Assembly: GCF_001641085.1 (NCBI RefSeq)
Contig: NZ_LXIE01000001.1
Span: 186,001 to 250,000 of the forward strand
Direction: 5' to 3'
From: Aequorivita soesokkakensis
GTDB taxonomy: Bacteria > Bacteroidota > Bacteroidia > Flavobacteriales > Flavobacteriaceae
DNA: 64,000 bases
Shown: piece by piece, positions 32,606 to 41,904 of the stretch
Layout: every line of letters begins with the position of its first letter
How positions within the stretch are numbered: position 1 is the first letter of the stretch
The notes under the pieces: model-generated
What the model was told of the DNA's origin: nothing
What the model saw: the letters and a program-made list of their open reading frames with translations, nothing else
The model's database searches: none
Program-made: the position numbers and the translations under genes

Positions 32606-34456
32606 TTATTTTTTACCGTCCATTTTGTCTTTAAGCTCTTGTAATTTAGCGTTAGCATCACCAAGGGTTGGTTTTGCCTCATCTGCAGAAGCAGCTTGTT
32701 TTTTAACAGCTTCTTTTACAATTTTTGCTTCTTCTTCTTTGTGAATGCTCATGTGTGAAGCAACCACTTTCTTGAATTCTTTGTTGAACTCAATAATTTG
32801 GAATTCTGCTTCATCACCTTTCTTCAACATAGAACCATCTTCTTTTTCAAGGTGACGGCCTGGTACGAAAGCTACGATATCATCGTTGAATTTTACAGTT
32901 GCTCCTTTGTCAACTACCTCGTCAATCTTGGCAGTGTGCTTAGTTCCAACAGCAAATTCGTCTTCGTATTTATCCCAAGGATTTTCTTCAGTTTGTTTGT
33001 GACCTAAACTAAGTTTACGGCCTTCAACGTCCAATTCCAAAACAACCACTTCAAGTTCATCACCAATGTTAGTGAATTCACTTGGGTGCTTGATTTTCTT
33101 GGTCCAAGAAAGATCACTTATGTAGATAAGACCATCGATACCTTCTTCCAATTCAACAAAAACACCAAAATTGGTGAAGTTGCGAACAATACCTTTATGG
33201 CGTGAGCCAACTGGGTATTTTTTAGTGATATCAGTCCATGGATCTGGAGTCATTTGCTTAATACCAAGGCTCATTTTGCGCTCTTCCTTATCCATTGTAA
33301 GAATTACCGCTTCAACCTCGTCACCAACATTTACGAAATCCTGTGCGCTGCGCAAGTGCGTGCTCCAAGACATTTCGCTAACGTGGATAAGACCTTCAAC
33401 ACCTTCAGCAACCTCGATAAACGCACCGTAGTCTGCAATAACAACTACTTTACCTTTCACTTTGTCACCAACTTTCAACTCTTCTCCAAGAGCTTCCCAT
33501 GGGTGAGCGTTCAATTGCTTAAGACCTAATTGAATACGTGTTTTATCTTCATCGAAATCAAGAATTACAACGTTCAATTTCTGATCAAGTTCAACGATTT
33601 CATTCGGGTGATTGATACGTGACCAAGAAAGGTCAGTAATATGAACAAGTCCATCAACACCACCAAGATCAACGAATACACCGTATGAAGTAATGTTTTT
33701 AACAACACCTTCAAGTACCTGTCCTTTTTCAAGTTGGCCGATGATTTCTTTTTTCTGCTCTTCAATATCCGCTTCAATAAGCGCTTTGTGAGAAACAACA
33801 ACGTTTTTGAATTCGTGGTTTATTTTAACCACTTTGAACTCCATTGTTTTACCAACGTAAACGTCGTAATCACGGATTGGTTTAACATCAATTTGCGAAC
33901 CTGGCAAGAAAGCTTCGATACCGAAAACATCCACGATCATACCACCTTTTGTGCGGCATTTTACGTAACCGTTTACGATTGTAGCTTCGTCGTGGGCAGC
34001 GTTTACGCGATCCCAAGCCTTAATGGTTCTAGCTTTACGGTGGCTAAGAATAAGCTGACCAGTGCTGTCCTCACGAACATCGATCAATACTTCTACTTTG
34101 TCACCAACTTTTAAATCTGGATTGTAACGGAATTCGTTTAATGAAACAACACCTTCACTTTTTGCGTTGATGTCGATAATTGCGTCACGGTCAGTGATGT
34201 AAACCACTTTTCCTTCAACAACCTCGTCATCAAGAGTGTCAACGAAATTCTCTGCTACCAATTTTTCAAATTCCTCAAGCTTACCATCGTCGATAGGATC
34301 AATTCCTTCTTCGTAGTTGTGCCAGTTGAAATCTGCAAGAAATTTTTCTGGATTGCTCTCCTTTAGGGAAACTTCCTTTTGAGGCTTTGTAGTTGCCTCG
34401 TTTTGAGTTGCAGTATCTTCTACCTGCACTTCTTCTTTGTTTGCTTTATCAGCCAT
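32606..34456 (-). CDS. rpsA: 30S ribosomal protein S1
   Basis: S1 brings mRNA to the 30S subunit. The 616-residue protein has six S1 OB-fold repeats: two divergent N-terminal ones (around 65-135 and 150-220), three strong ones with the G-x-V-x-x-I/F-x-x-Y/F-G-x-F/A-V/I pattern (LEGVVKNITSYGVFVDLGG, VKGKVVVIADYGAFIEVAE, HKGIVRNFTNFGVFVELEE), and a final divergent one (VVDKGATVKFNDDIVAFVPG). The acidic N-terminal extension of about 50 residues and the Lys/Glu-rich tail are typical of Bacteroidota. In this phylum, where Shine-Dalgarno use is low, S1 is expected to be important for start selection. The gene has a strong promoter and a 150-base leader. Confidence 0.97.
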   Translation of the reverse strand: MADKANKEEVQVEDTATQNEATTKPQKEVSLKESNPEKFLADFNWHNYEEGIDPIDDGKLEEFEKLVAENFVDTLDDEVVEGKVVYITDRDAIIDINAKSEGVVSLNEFRYNPDLKVGDKVEVLIDVREDSTGQLILSHRKARTIKAWDRVNAAHDEATIVNGYVKCRTKGGMIVDVFGIEAFLPGSQIDVKPIRDYDVYVGKTMEFKVVKINHEFKNVVVSHKALIEADIEEQKKEIIGQLEKGQVLEGVVKNITSYGVFVDLGGVDGLVHITDLSWSRINHPNEIVELDQKLNVVILDFDEDKTRIQLGLKQLNAHPWEALGEELKVGDKVKGKVVVIADYGAFIEVAEGVEGLIHVSEMSWSTHLRSAQDFVNVGDEVEAVILTMDKEERKMSLGIKQMTPDPWTDITKKYPVGSRHKGIVRNFTNFGVFVELEEGIDGLIYISDLSWTKKIKHPSEFTNIGDELEVVVLELDVEGRKLSLGHKQTEENPWDKYEDEFAVGTKHTAKIDEVVDKGATVKFNDDIVAFVPGRHLEKEDGSMLKKGDEAEFQIIEFNKEFKKVVASHMSIHKEEEAKIVKEAVKKQAASADEAKPTLGDANAKLQELKDKMDGKK

Positions 34457-34612
34457 TTGCTTGTAAAATTGATTTTTTCAGAAATACAATTCCTAAAAAA
34501 ACCAATGCTTTGTATTCTGTGCTGTTACAAGATTTTACTGCGACTATCCCACAGAAGGGTTTGTTTTTGTTTTGTTTTAATTCCTCTTATTCTTGACTCG
34601 TCGCTAAGAGGG
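34457..34612 (-). promoter_or_regulatory. Long structured leader of rpsA
   Basis: Between the predicted start (about 34610) and the ATG lie roughly 150 bases. Near the 5' end CCTCTTA and TAAGAGG (34582-34610 on the minus strand) form a perfect 7-base stem with a 15-base loop. A+T-rich single-stranded sequence follows. Such a leader suits autogenous control by S1, known for rpsA in other bacteria, but this is inferred. Confidence 0.5.
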
Positions 34613-34615
34613 GTG

Positions 34616-34646
34616 CAAAAATACTATTTCTCTTTTGATTTTCAAA
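34616..34646 (-). promoter_or_regulatory. Consensus promoter of rpsA
   Basis: On the minus strand TTTG (34643-34646) and TATTTTTG (34616-34623) are separated by exactly 19 bases, the ideal Bacteroidota housekeeping promoter. Confidence 0.85.
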
Positions 34647-34707
34647 ACTTTAAATAAATTGTTCTTTAAAGTTTTCACAAAATTATTTTAGCTGATAATC
34701 ATCTATT

Positions 34708-34715
34708 TAACTTTG
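34708..34715 (+). promoter_or_regulatory. -7 element of the META-domain lipoprotein gene
   Basis: TAACTTTG matches TAnnTTTG, 27 bases before the ATG at 34743. An in-frame TTG (34713-34715) is part of this box, which rules it out as the start. Confidence 0.65.
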
Positions 34716-34742
34716 TTCTTTCAATTCGAAAAAAGATATTTT

Positions 34743-35429
34743 ATGAAATTCCTATTAGCCTTCTTCATTTCTGCCATTGCATTAAACACTTGCGGGGATA
34801 ATTCCTCAGAAAAAAATGCAGAAACAATCCTTTTTGTGAACAGTTCAAAAGTAGAATGCACTGGTGTTAGCAAAATGCAATGTTTACAAATACAAGAATC
34901 CGAAACATTCAAGCCAAACGGTTGGAAAAATTTCTACGGAAACATTGAAGGTTTTGAATATGAGCCAGGATATATCTATAAACTTTCCGTGAAAAAAGAA
35001 AAATTGGATCCCGCAACCGTTCCTGCCGATGCTTCAACTTTAAAGTATTCTTTGGTAAAAGTGATTGAAAAAAACAGAGATGAAAAAATGCGACTCAACG
35101 ATATTTGGGCAGTAAAAGCAATTGACGGCGAAATGATTGATAGTGAAAAGCTGCAAAAGCAACCCGTTCTAGAAATTCATTTAAATGAAATGAAAATCTT
35201 CGGAAATGACGGCTGCAACAATATGTTTGGTAGCATTGAAACTTTGGATGAAAAAAATATAGCATTTGGAGCCATTGGCGGAACCAAAATGGCCTGTCCA
35301 AATATGGAGCTTTCCTCAAAATACACTTCAGCACTTGGGAAAACGAAAACCTATAAACTTGATGGTTTACAGCTTTATTTTTATGACGCTGACGGGAATG
35401 AAGTTTTGAAATATCAAAAGGTAGATTAA
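34743..35429 (+). CDS. Lipoprotein with DUF4377 and META (HslJ-like) domains
   Basis: The protein has 228 residues from the ATG at 34743. Signal and lipobox are MKFLLAFFISAIALNTC, then GDNSS. Residues ~28-110 are a DUF4377 domain (VNSSKVECTGVSKMQCLQIQ, then WKNFYGNIEGFEYEPGYIYKL). Residues ~120-228 are a META/HslJ domain with LNDIWAVKAIDGE, IFGNDGCNNMFGSI (the GxxGCNxxxG block) and GGTKMACPN (second Cys). HslJ-type proteins are linked to envelope stress and drug resistance. The DUF4377-META pair is a common fusion. It is convergent with parC. Confidence 0.88.
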   Translation: MKFLLAFFISAIALNTCGDNSSEKNAETILFVNSSKVECTGVSKMQCLQIQESETFKPNGWKNFYGNIEGFEYEPGYIYKLSVKKEKLDPATVPADASTLKYSLVKVIEKNRDEKMRLNDIWAVKAIDGEMIDSEKLQKQPVLEIHLNEMKIFGNDGCNNMFGSIETLDEKNIAFGAIGGTKMACPNMELSSKYTSALGKTKTYKLDGLQLYFYDADGNEVLKYQKVD

Positions 35430-35436
35430 CGGGAAT

Positions 35437-38130
35437 TTAAAACAACAACCCTTGCCCGCCTTCATCTATTTTTGAGTCGTTTTCATCATTTGAGTCATTT
35501 TCGCCAGAGTCGTTTGTGTCTTCGGAATCTTCATCATTTGAAGCCATGTCCTCCTCATCAATAACATCAATTTCCTCAGGTTCTATTGGGGTTGGTGGCT
35601 CATAAGGAAGCGACTCCAAAGTATTTATTTCCAAAACTTTATCTTTGGTAAGCTGGTTGCCCATTGCGGTAATTCCTTTTACGGCGATGAATTCCTCTAA
35701 ATTGAGCTCCATATTTTCTTCGCGCTCCTGTCCTCTTTTTTTGGCAAAAACTATTTCGGCCATTGGACGGTAATCCGTGAATATTTTTTCCAAATAGGAA
35801 TTTGGATGCTCAGTAATAATTATTTCCTCGCGGTCGGGATGTTCAATAAAAAAGCGTTTCACATAAAACAATTCCTTTTCGCCTTCCCAATAAATGGCGC
35901 TCAAGGGTTTTTTTGGATCCCATTTCTCTAAAATAATCATATCGTCATCAAAGCGAAGTTGAATGTCCGGAACTACGGTTTTTACAATCCCGCTTTGCTT
36001 TACAATCAGCAATCTATCTTCCTTTCGAAATTCACCCAACAGTTCTCCCCGCTCGTCCACATTCAATCGTTGCACGGAATCATCAAACCATATTTTTCTT
36101 GGTTTTAATGTTGAAAGACCTTTCTCTTTCAGTTCAATTTTTTTGATGGAATACTTTGTAACAATATTTCCTTTTGAATTTCTTCCTTTTACTAATTGAT
36201 CGGCAAAATCGAGATCAAATTTTAATTTTTTTATACTTCCGGTTTGGCGAAGAAAAACACTTACAACCTCAGCTTCACCATTGGGGTTAGCCGTAAAATA
36301 AAGCACCTTGGAGCCTTTCGTTTCATTTGTCATGTCATACTCCTTATCCCTCGTTGTGCCAGTAACCGCAAAACGTTTCACGTAATTTGCACCACGCGCC
36401 CCGTCACGATAAACCATATTATAAATGGTGCGCTTGTCCTTTTTCTTGAAAACCGCGACATGGATAATTCCTTTGCCTACAAATGTTTTTTGATCCACCT
36501 TAGTGACCATCATTTTTCCGTCTTCAGTGAAAACGATAATATCGTCAATATCACTGCAATCTGCCACGTATTCATCACGCTTCAGACTTGTACCCACAAA
36601 TCCTTCTTCACGGTTTACATATAGTTTTGTATTTCGAATTACAACCTTGGTCGCTTCAATATCATCAAAAGTTCTGATTTCGGTTTTACGTTCCTTTCCG
36701 GTACCGTAATCCTTTTTTAGTCTTTTAAAATAGTCAATCGCATATTCAATTAAATTTGCTAAGTGATGCTTTATTTGAGCAATGCTATCTTCCAGTGCAT
36801 CGATCTTTTGCTGCGCTTTATCTATATCAAATTTTGAAATACGTTTGATTCGAATTTCTGTTAAACGCACAATATCTTCTTCGGTAACGGCACGCTTCAA
36901 ATGCTGAATATGCGGCTGCAAACCTTTGTCGATTGCAGCAATAACTCCTTCCCACGTTTCCTCTTCTTCAATGTCACGATAAATTCTGTTTTCTATGAAA
37001 ATGCGTTCCAAAGAAGCAAAATGCCATTGTTCTTCCAATTCATCTAGTTGAATCTGCAATTCACTTTTAAGCAATTCAACTGTTCGATCCGTACTTACGC
37101 GGAGCATTTCAGAAACGCCCACAAACAAAGGTCTGTTATCCTCAATCACACAGCCCAATGGCGAAATTGAAGTTTCGCAAGCCGTGAAAGCGTAAAGTGC
37201 ATCAATGGTTTTATCGGGTGAAATTCCGCTGGGCAAATGAATTTGGATTTCTACCTCAGCAGCGGTATTATCCTCAATTTTCTTAATTTTTATTTTTCCT
37301 TTGTCATTCGCTTTCAGAATGGTATCAATCAGCGAAGAAGTATTTGTTCCAAAGGGAATTTCGGTAATTATAAGCGTGGTTTTATCGAGCTGGTTGATTC
37401 GTGCACGGCTTCTTATTTTTCCTCCTCGCAAACCATCGTTATAGTTGGCAACATCCATAATTCCACCCGTTGGGAAATCTGGATAAATTGTGAACTTCTT
37501 GCCTTGCAAATGCTTGATGGAAGCATCAATCAATTCAATAAAATTATGTGGAAGTATTTTAGTTGAAAGTCCAACCGCAATTCCTTCCCCACCTTGATTT
37601 AAAAGTAACGGAAACTTAACTGGAAGATTTATAGGTTCTTTTCTACGTCCATCATAGGAAGCTTGCCACTTGGTTATTTTTGGGTTGTAAACTACATCCA
37701 ACGCAAATTTTGAAAGTCGTGCCTCAATATATCGTGAAGCCGCAGCGCCATCGCCGGTTAAAATATTTCCCCAGTTTCCTTGGGTGTCTATGAGTAAATC
37801 CTTTTGGCCTATTTGCACCATTGCATCTGCAATACTTGCATCTCCGTGTGGGTGATATTGCATGGTATGCCCAACGATGTTCGCAACTTTGTTATAACGC
37901 CCATCGTCCAAATCTTTCATGGATTGCATAATGCGGCGCTGCACAGGCTTGAAACCGTCCTCAATAGCGGGAACGGCGCGTTCCAGAATTACGTAGCTGG
38001 CGTAATCCAAAAACCAGTCGCGGTACATTCCGGTTACCTTTTTTATGGATTCGCCGGAGGTATCGTCGTTTACGCCCAAATAGTCTGGGCCTGTTTGTTC
38101 TTCTTCGTTATTGTTGAGTTCGTCACTCAT
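35437..38130 (-). CDS. parC: DNA topoisomerase IV subunit A (GyrA/ParC family)
   Basis: An 897-residue type IIA topoisomerase A subunit. MYRDWFLDYASYVILERAVP, DGFKPVQRRIM near 60, HTMQYHPHGDASIADAMVQ near 88-106 (quinolone-site region) and the catalytic Tyr in GAAASRYIEARLS near 128-140 are present. The coiled-coil and a full C-terminal pinwheel follow, with no GyrA-box (QRRGGKG) seen, which favours ParC over GyrA. The last 50 residues are a very acidic tail rich in Asp, Glu, Ser and Asn. Together with parE upstream it forms topo IV, which separates daughter chromosomes. Confidence 0.92.
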   Translation of the reverse strand: MSDELNNNEEEQTGPDYLGVNDDTSGESIKKVTGMYRDWFLDYASYVILERAVPAIEDGFKPVQRRIMQSMKDLDDGRYNKVANIVGHTMQYHPHGDASIADAMVQIGQKDLLIDTQGNWGNILTGDGAAASRYIEARLSKFALDVVYNPKITKWQASYDGRRKEPINLPVKFPLLLNQGGEGIAVGLSTKILPHNFIELIDASIKHLQGKKFTIYPDFPTGGIMDVANYNDGLRGGKIRSRARINQLDKTTLIITEIPFGTNTSSLIDTILKANDKGKIKIKKIEDNTAAEVEIQIHLPSGISPDKTIDALYAFTACETSISPLGCVIEDNRPLFVGVSEMLRVSTDRTVELLKSELQIQLDELEEQWHFASLERIFIENRIYRDIEEEETWEGVIAAIDKGLQPHIQHLKRAVTEEDIVRLTEIRIKRISKFDIDKAQQKIDALEDSIAQIKHHLANLIEYAIDYFKRLKKDYGTGKERKTEIRTFDDIEATKVVIRNTKLYVNREEGFVGTSLKRDEYVADCSDIDDIIVFTEDGKMMVTKVDQKTFVGKGIIHVAVFKKKDKRTIYNMVYRDGARGANYVKRFAVTGTTRDKEYDMTNETKGSKVLYFTANPNGEAEVVSVFLRQTGSIKKLKFDLDFADQLVKGRNSKGNIVTKYSIKKIELKEKGLSTLKPRKIWFDDSVQRLNVDERGELLGEFRKEDRLLIVKQSGIVKTVVPDIQLRFDDDMIILEKWDPKKPLSAIYWEGEKELFYVKRFFIEHPDREEIIITEHPNSYLEKIFTDYRPMAEIVFAKKRGQEREENMELNLEEFIAVKGITAMGNQLTKDKVLEINTLESLPYEPPTPIEPEEIDVIDEEDMASNDEDSEDTNDSGENDSNDENDSKIDEGGQGLLF

Positions 38131-38260
38131 TCTATTATTCTCTATTCTCTATTTTTATTTATTTCTCCGTGCAACTCTGTGATTCTTTGTGCGCCTCTGC
38201 GTTATAGTTGTTACACAGAGTTGCTCAGAGGTTTTGCTGAGTTTCACAGAGGTGAAAAGT
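38131..38260. repeat. Repeat-rich parE-parC spacer with hairpin
   Basis: The part next to parC contains 7-base words (ATTCTCT, ATTCTCT, ATTTTTA, TTTATTT). The rest is a set of CTCTG/CAGAG words, including a perfect 10-base inverted pair CAACTCTGTG (38172-38181) and CACAGAGTTG (38214-38223) with a 32-base loop. It will lie in the parE-parC transcript. Sequences of this CTCTG style recur as dispersed intergenic repeats in Flavobacteria. Confidence 0.65.
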
Positions 38261-40111
38261 TTACTCCTCCACTCTGTCCAACTCAACCTTCAAATTATCA
38301 ATAATAAATTCCTGCCTATCAGGGGTGTTTTTCCCCATATAAAACGAAAGCAATTCCTCAATACTCATCGATTTATCAAGCATTACAGGGTCTAAACGAA
38401 TGTCGTTCCCTATAAAATGCACAAACTCATCTGGTGATATTTCCCCCAAACCTTTAAAGCGGGTGATTTCTGGCTTTGGTTTTAGTTTTTCTATGGCGTT
38501 TACTCTTTCTTCTTCGGAATAGCAATAAATGGTCTCCTTTTTATTACGAACACGAAATAGCGGCGTTTGCAAAATATACAAATGGCCTTCCTTTATCAAT
38601 TCAGGAAAAAACTGAAGGAAAAACGTAATTAACAACAAACGAATGTGCATTCCATCCACATCAGCATCCGTAGCAATTACAATGTTATTGTACCGCAAAT
38701 CTTCCATCGAATCCTCAATATTCAACGCAGCTTGCAAAAGATTGAATTCCTCGTTTTCGTAAACTATTTTTTTGGTCATTCCGTAGGTGTTCAAAGGCTT
38801 CCCACGAAGTGAAAAAACGGCTTGTGTATTAACATCACGGCTTTTGGTTATACTTCCACTCGCAGAATCTCCCTCGGTAATAAAAAGGGTCGATTCCAAA
38901 TTTCTTTCGTTTTTAATATCGGCCAAATGCACACGGCAATCGCGTAATTTTTTATTGTGAAGATTTGCTTTTTTAGCACGGTCTTTTGCAAGTTTTCGAA
39001 TACCGCTTAATTCTTTACGCTCACGCTCTGCTTGAACAATTTTACGCTGTATAGCATCCGCAGCCTCTGGATTTTTATGTAGATAATTATCCAACTGCGT
39101 TTTTAAGAAATCATTTATAAACGTTCGCACTGTTGGCAAATCGCCGCCCATATCTGTAGAACCGAGTTTTGTTTTCGTTTGGCTTTCAAAAACGGGTTCC
39201 ATCACTTTTATACTGATTGCAGAAACGATTGACTTTCGCACATCGCTTGCATCGTAATTTTTATTGTAAAATTCTCTAACAGTTTTCACTAATGCTTCGC
39301 GAAAAGCGGCTAAATGCGTTCCACCCTGCGTGGTGTTTTGACCGTTTACAAAACTGTGATATTCTTCGCTATATTGGGTTTTACTGTGTGTTATGGCAAC
39401 TTCAATATCTTCGCCGCGAAGATGAATTATCGGGTATGCCATATCTTCATCACTGATGGTTTCCATCAAAAGATCTTTCAGACCATTTTCTGAATAAAAC
39501 TTTTCGCCGTTGAAGTCTATCGTCAATCCCGGATTGAGATAGACGTAGTTTTTCAGCATTTTTTGCACATATTCCGTGCGATACTTGAAGTTTTTGAAAA
39601 TACTATCATCTGGAACAAAAACTACCTTGGTTCCTTTTCGCTTAGTGCTTTCTTCTATTGCGGAATCATTTGTGAGTTCGCCTTGCGAAAATTCGGCAAC
39701 TTTCAATTGGTTTTCGCGAATGGATTCCACTTTAAAAAATGAGGAAAGCGCATTCACGGCTTTGGTACCAACGCCATTCAAACCCACAGATTTTTTGAAG
39801 GCGCGGCTGTCGTACTTTCCGCCCGTGTTCATTTTTGAAACTACGTCTATCACTTTTCCCAGCGGAATTCCGCGACCGTAATCGCGTACTTTTACTTCTT
39901 TATCCTTTATGCGGACTTCGATGGTCTTTCCGGCGCCCATTACAAATTCGTCAATACAGTTGTCAATAACCTCTTTTAGAAGGATATAGATGCCATCGTC
40001 GGGCGAAGAACCGTCACCAAGTTTCCCAATATACATGCCCGGACGCATACGGATGTGTTCTTTCCAGTCGAGCGAGCGTATATTGTCTTCGGTGTATTGT
40101 GTTTCGGCCAT
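38261..40111 (-). CDS. parE: DNA topoisomerase IV subunit B (GyrB/ParE family)
   Basis: A 616-residue ATPase subunit with the GHKL motifs [15 protein letters not shown] (Asn/Glu for ATP), [11 protein letters not shown], and [16 protein letters not shown], the transducer Lys in the [13 protein letters not shown] region, and the TOPRIM motifs [11 protein letters not shown] near 418 and [13 protein letters not shown] near 490, followed by [13 protein letters not shown]. It lacks the long insert of Gram-negative GyrB, which supports the ParE assignment. It precedes parC on the same strand. A 61-base segment containing its likely promoter is duplicated upstream of the next gene. Confidence 0.93.
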   Translation of the reverse strand: MAETQYTEDNIRSLDWKEHIRMRPGMYIGKLGDGSSPDDGIYILLKEVIDNCIDEFVMGAGKTIEVRIKDKEVKVRDYGRGIPLGKVIDVVSKMNTGGKYDSRAFKKSVGLNGVGTKAVNALSSFFKVESIRENQLKVAEFSQGELTNDSAIEESTKRKGTKVVFVPDDSIFKNFKYRTEYVQKMLKNYVYLNPGLTIDFNGEKFYSENGLKDLLMETISDEDMAYPIIHLRGEDIEVAITHSKTQYSEEYHSFVNGQNTTQGGTHLAAFREALVKTVREFYNKNYDASDVRKSIVSAISIKVMEPVFESQTKTKLGSTDMGGDLPTVRTFINDFLKTQLDNYLHKNPEAADAIQRKIVQAERERKELSGIRKLAKDRAKKANLHNKKLRDCRVHLADIKNERNLESTLFITEGDSASGSITKSRDVNTQAVFSLRGKPLNTYGMTKKIVYENEEFNLLQAALNIEDSMEDLRYNNIVIATDADVDGMHIRLLLITFFLQFFPELIKEGHLYILQTPLFRVRNKKETIYCYSEEERVNAIEKLKPKPEITRFKGLGEISPDEFVHFIGNDIRLDPVMLDKSMSIEELLSFYMGKNTPDRQEFIIDNLKVELDRVEE

Positions 40112-40129
40112 GATAATTTATGTAGGGTT

Positions 40130-40190
40130 GCTAATATAAATATACGCTAGCACTTGTGAAACCGATACTTTGGAAAGTAATTAACAATAA
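40130..40190. repeat. 61-base direct repeat, copy A (upstream of parE)
   Basis: This segment matches 41751-41811 at 54 of 61 positions, same orientation. It includes TATATTTA on the minus strand (40137-40144), a -7-like box, about 19 bases before the parE start. The two copies flank the glycosyltransferase gene. Confidence 0.8.
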
Positions 40191-40260
40191 ATTATATCAA
40201 ATTGTTAACTTTTAATTTTACAGCCAATAACGTAAAAGCCAATGTTTGATATAAATGCTT

Positions 40261-41700
40261 TCAATAATTGGTATTTTCATACAAGGAAATAAAAACCCCC
40301 AATTGAGAGAACTTTTGTTTTAATGTCCATGAATCCATTATGATATCCAAGGTTTTTTCCTCCATAAAATTTTCTACATTACTAACAATTATGTATTTGT
40401 TTTTACTCAAATCTTTATTTGGTAAAGCGAACTTTTCACTGTTATTGCTAGGGTTGAAAAAATCTTCTGAATTCCAGCTTAAATAGGTTGCAACTTCATT
40501 TTTCGGGATGTTATTTGCGTCTATATAATTTCGCATCTTTTTTTCCATTGGAAAATAATTAAGATACGCATAGGAGCTATCCCAAGCCTGGGCAATCTTT
40601 GGGGGATAAATCCAAAAATGTCCGGTGATCAAAGCAATGCAGGCCAAAGGGATAAGCCATTTTTTAATTTTGGTCTGCATATTTTTATCATATAAAAGAT
40701 TGACAAATAAAATCATTACAAAAATATAGGCAACCATCATATAACGAGGGCCCGAAGGATTACTGAATGGAGCGATTCCAAAGAAAAGCACAATCATAAA
40801 AATCAGTAACATCAAAAAAGTTTTATGGGTTGCCGTATTAAATTTTACGGTGGGTTTTCGATATTTCCAAAGTAGAAAAAGTAAGGGAACAACAATAAAA
40901 ATCCTCCCAAAATCCAAATAGAATTTTATATGTGCAAACACATTTCTAATTATGTGCTGGCCTGTTGCCACTTCTCTATGTGGTGCGTAATTAGTTTGCT
41001 TCGTAATAATGGCCCAGCCAATTTCGCTATACTGATAAAGGGCAAAAAGGGAAAATAATACTCCGCCAATCAAATATGCAGAAAGTAATTTTTTACTGTT
41101 TTTTATATAATTGTTTTTATTTAATATGAAATGACAAAGGGCTATTGCAATAAATATATACACGCCGCGCAAATTTGTCAATAGCACCCCTGCTAACGCC
41201 AAGGTCAGTAAAAGAGCTTTATTTCTCAACAAAGCGTTGCAGGCCATTAATGTGAAAAACATCAGCAACATGTCATTATTCAAATTGGTGGTCTGTGCCA
41301 GCAAGGTGGGTTCCAAACAGATAAAAAAGAAAAGAAAAAGCGGAACATTTTCCGCAAATAGTGATTTTACCAATCTAAATAGCTGGTAAAAAACGCCAAT
41401 ATTCACAAGCAGCAGCAGCAATCTTGATGCCCACAACGTTTTTCCCAAAACCTTCCAAGTTAGCGCCAAGCTTGTGATCCATAGTGGCGGATGGCCAGAA
41501 TTCATATACCCCGGAACAATAAGGCTGCTAAAGTTATTTTCGTAAATCCAACTTGCGCGCCATCCCTTGGTTAATGCATCCCAAAAAAAAGGGGTGTTTA
41601 TGGTTAGAAAAAATTCTATTATTAAAAATAAAATTACGGGTATAAGATACTTTGCGTCCGCTGAGGAAAATTTATTCTTTATAGTTCTTAAACCACTCAT
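40261..41700 (-). CDS. GT-C family membrane glycosyltransferase (GT39/GT83-like)
   Basis: A 479-residue protein with about ten membrane helices and a short soluble C-terminal part. The first periplasmic loop has FFWDALTKGWRASWIYENNF, with an early Asp of the kind that is catalytic in GT-C enzymes, and NSGHPPLWITSLALTWKVLG, the H-P-P-L/G motif typical of PMT/ArnT-like enzymes. LNNDMLLMFFTLMA near 140-155 is the second conserved loop. Such enzymes transfer a sugar from a polyprenyl-phosphate donor to lipid A, protein or polysaccharide; the acceptor here is not known. The gene stands alone between two copies of a 61-base direct repeat, which suggests insertion or local duplication. Confidence 0.8.
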   Translation of the reverse strand: MSGLRTIKNKFSSADAKYLIPVILFLIIEFFLTINTPFFWDALTKGWRASWIYENNFSSLIVPGYMNSGHPPLWITSLALTWKVLGKTLWASRLLLLLVNIGVFYQLFRLVKSLFAENVPLFLFFFICLEPTLLAQTTNLNNDMLLMFFTLMACNALLRNKALLLTLALAGVLLTNLRGVYIFIAIALCHFILNKNNYIKNSKKLLSAYLIGGVLFSLFALYQYSEIGWAIITKQTNYAPHREVATGQHIIRNVFAHIKFYLDFGRIFIVVPLLFLLWKYRKPTVKFNTATHKTFLMLLIFMIVLFFGIAPFSNPSGPRYMMVAYIFVMILFVNLLYDKNMQTKIKKWLIPLACIALITGHFWIYPPKIAQAWDSSYAYLNYFPMEKKMRNYIDANNIPKNEVATYLSWNSEDFFNPSNNSEKFALPNKDLSKNKYIIVSNVENFMEEKTLDIIMDSWTLKQKFSQLGVFISLYENTNY

Positions 41701-41750
41701 CCAAAGGGTATCAGTATTGTGTGTCAGTCATAAAAATTTACTGTACTTTG

Positions 41751-41811
41751 GCTAATATAAATATAGGGGAGCACTTGCGAAACCAATACTTCTGAAAGTA
41801 ATTAACAATAA
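41751..41811. repeat. 61-base direct repeat, copy B (upstream of the glycosyltransferase gene)
   Basis: It is the partner of 40130-40190 with seven mismatches. It lies 50 bases before the glycosyltransferase start and carries the same minus-strand TATATTTA box. The identity stops abruptly beyond ATTAACAATAA at one end and GCTAATATAA at the other. Confidence 0.8.
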
Positions 41812-41904
41812 TTCTTCAAGTTTTGTTAAGAACAATTAGTCAGTGTTAATTTCGATTTGCCTGTATTCAATATATTGAAAAACAAAATCAATTCAATTTT
41901 TAAA

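Noticed and set aside
33734-34114. 126-residue frame opposite rpsA
   Set aside because: Shadow of the S1 repeats on the other strand; composition is Phe/Asn/Val-rich without a start context.
34713-34742. TTG start adding ten residues to the META lipoprotein
   Set aside because: The TTG is part of the -7 box TAACTTTG and the extra residues would disrupt the signal peptide.
37804-38304. 166-residue open frame opposite parC and its spacer
   Set aside because: Antisense to the conserved ParC N-terminus and continuing into repeat sequence; no family match.
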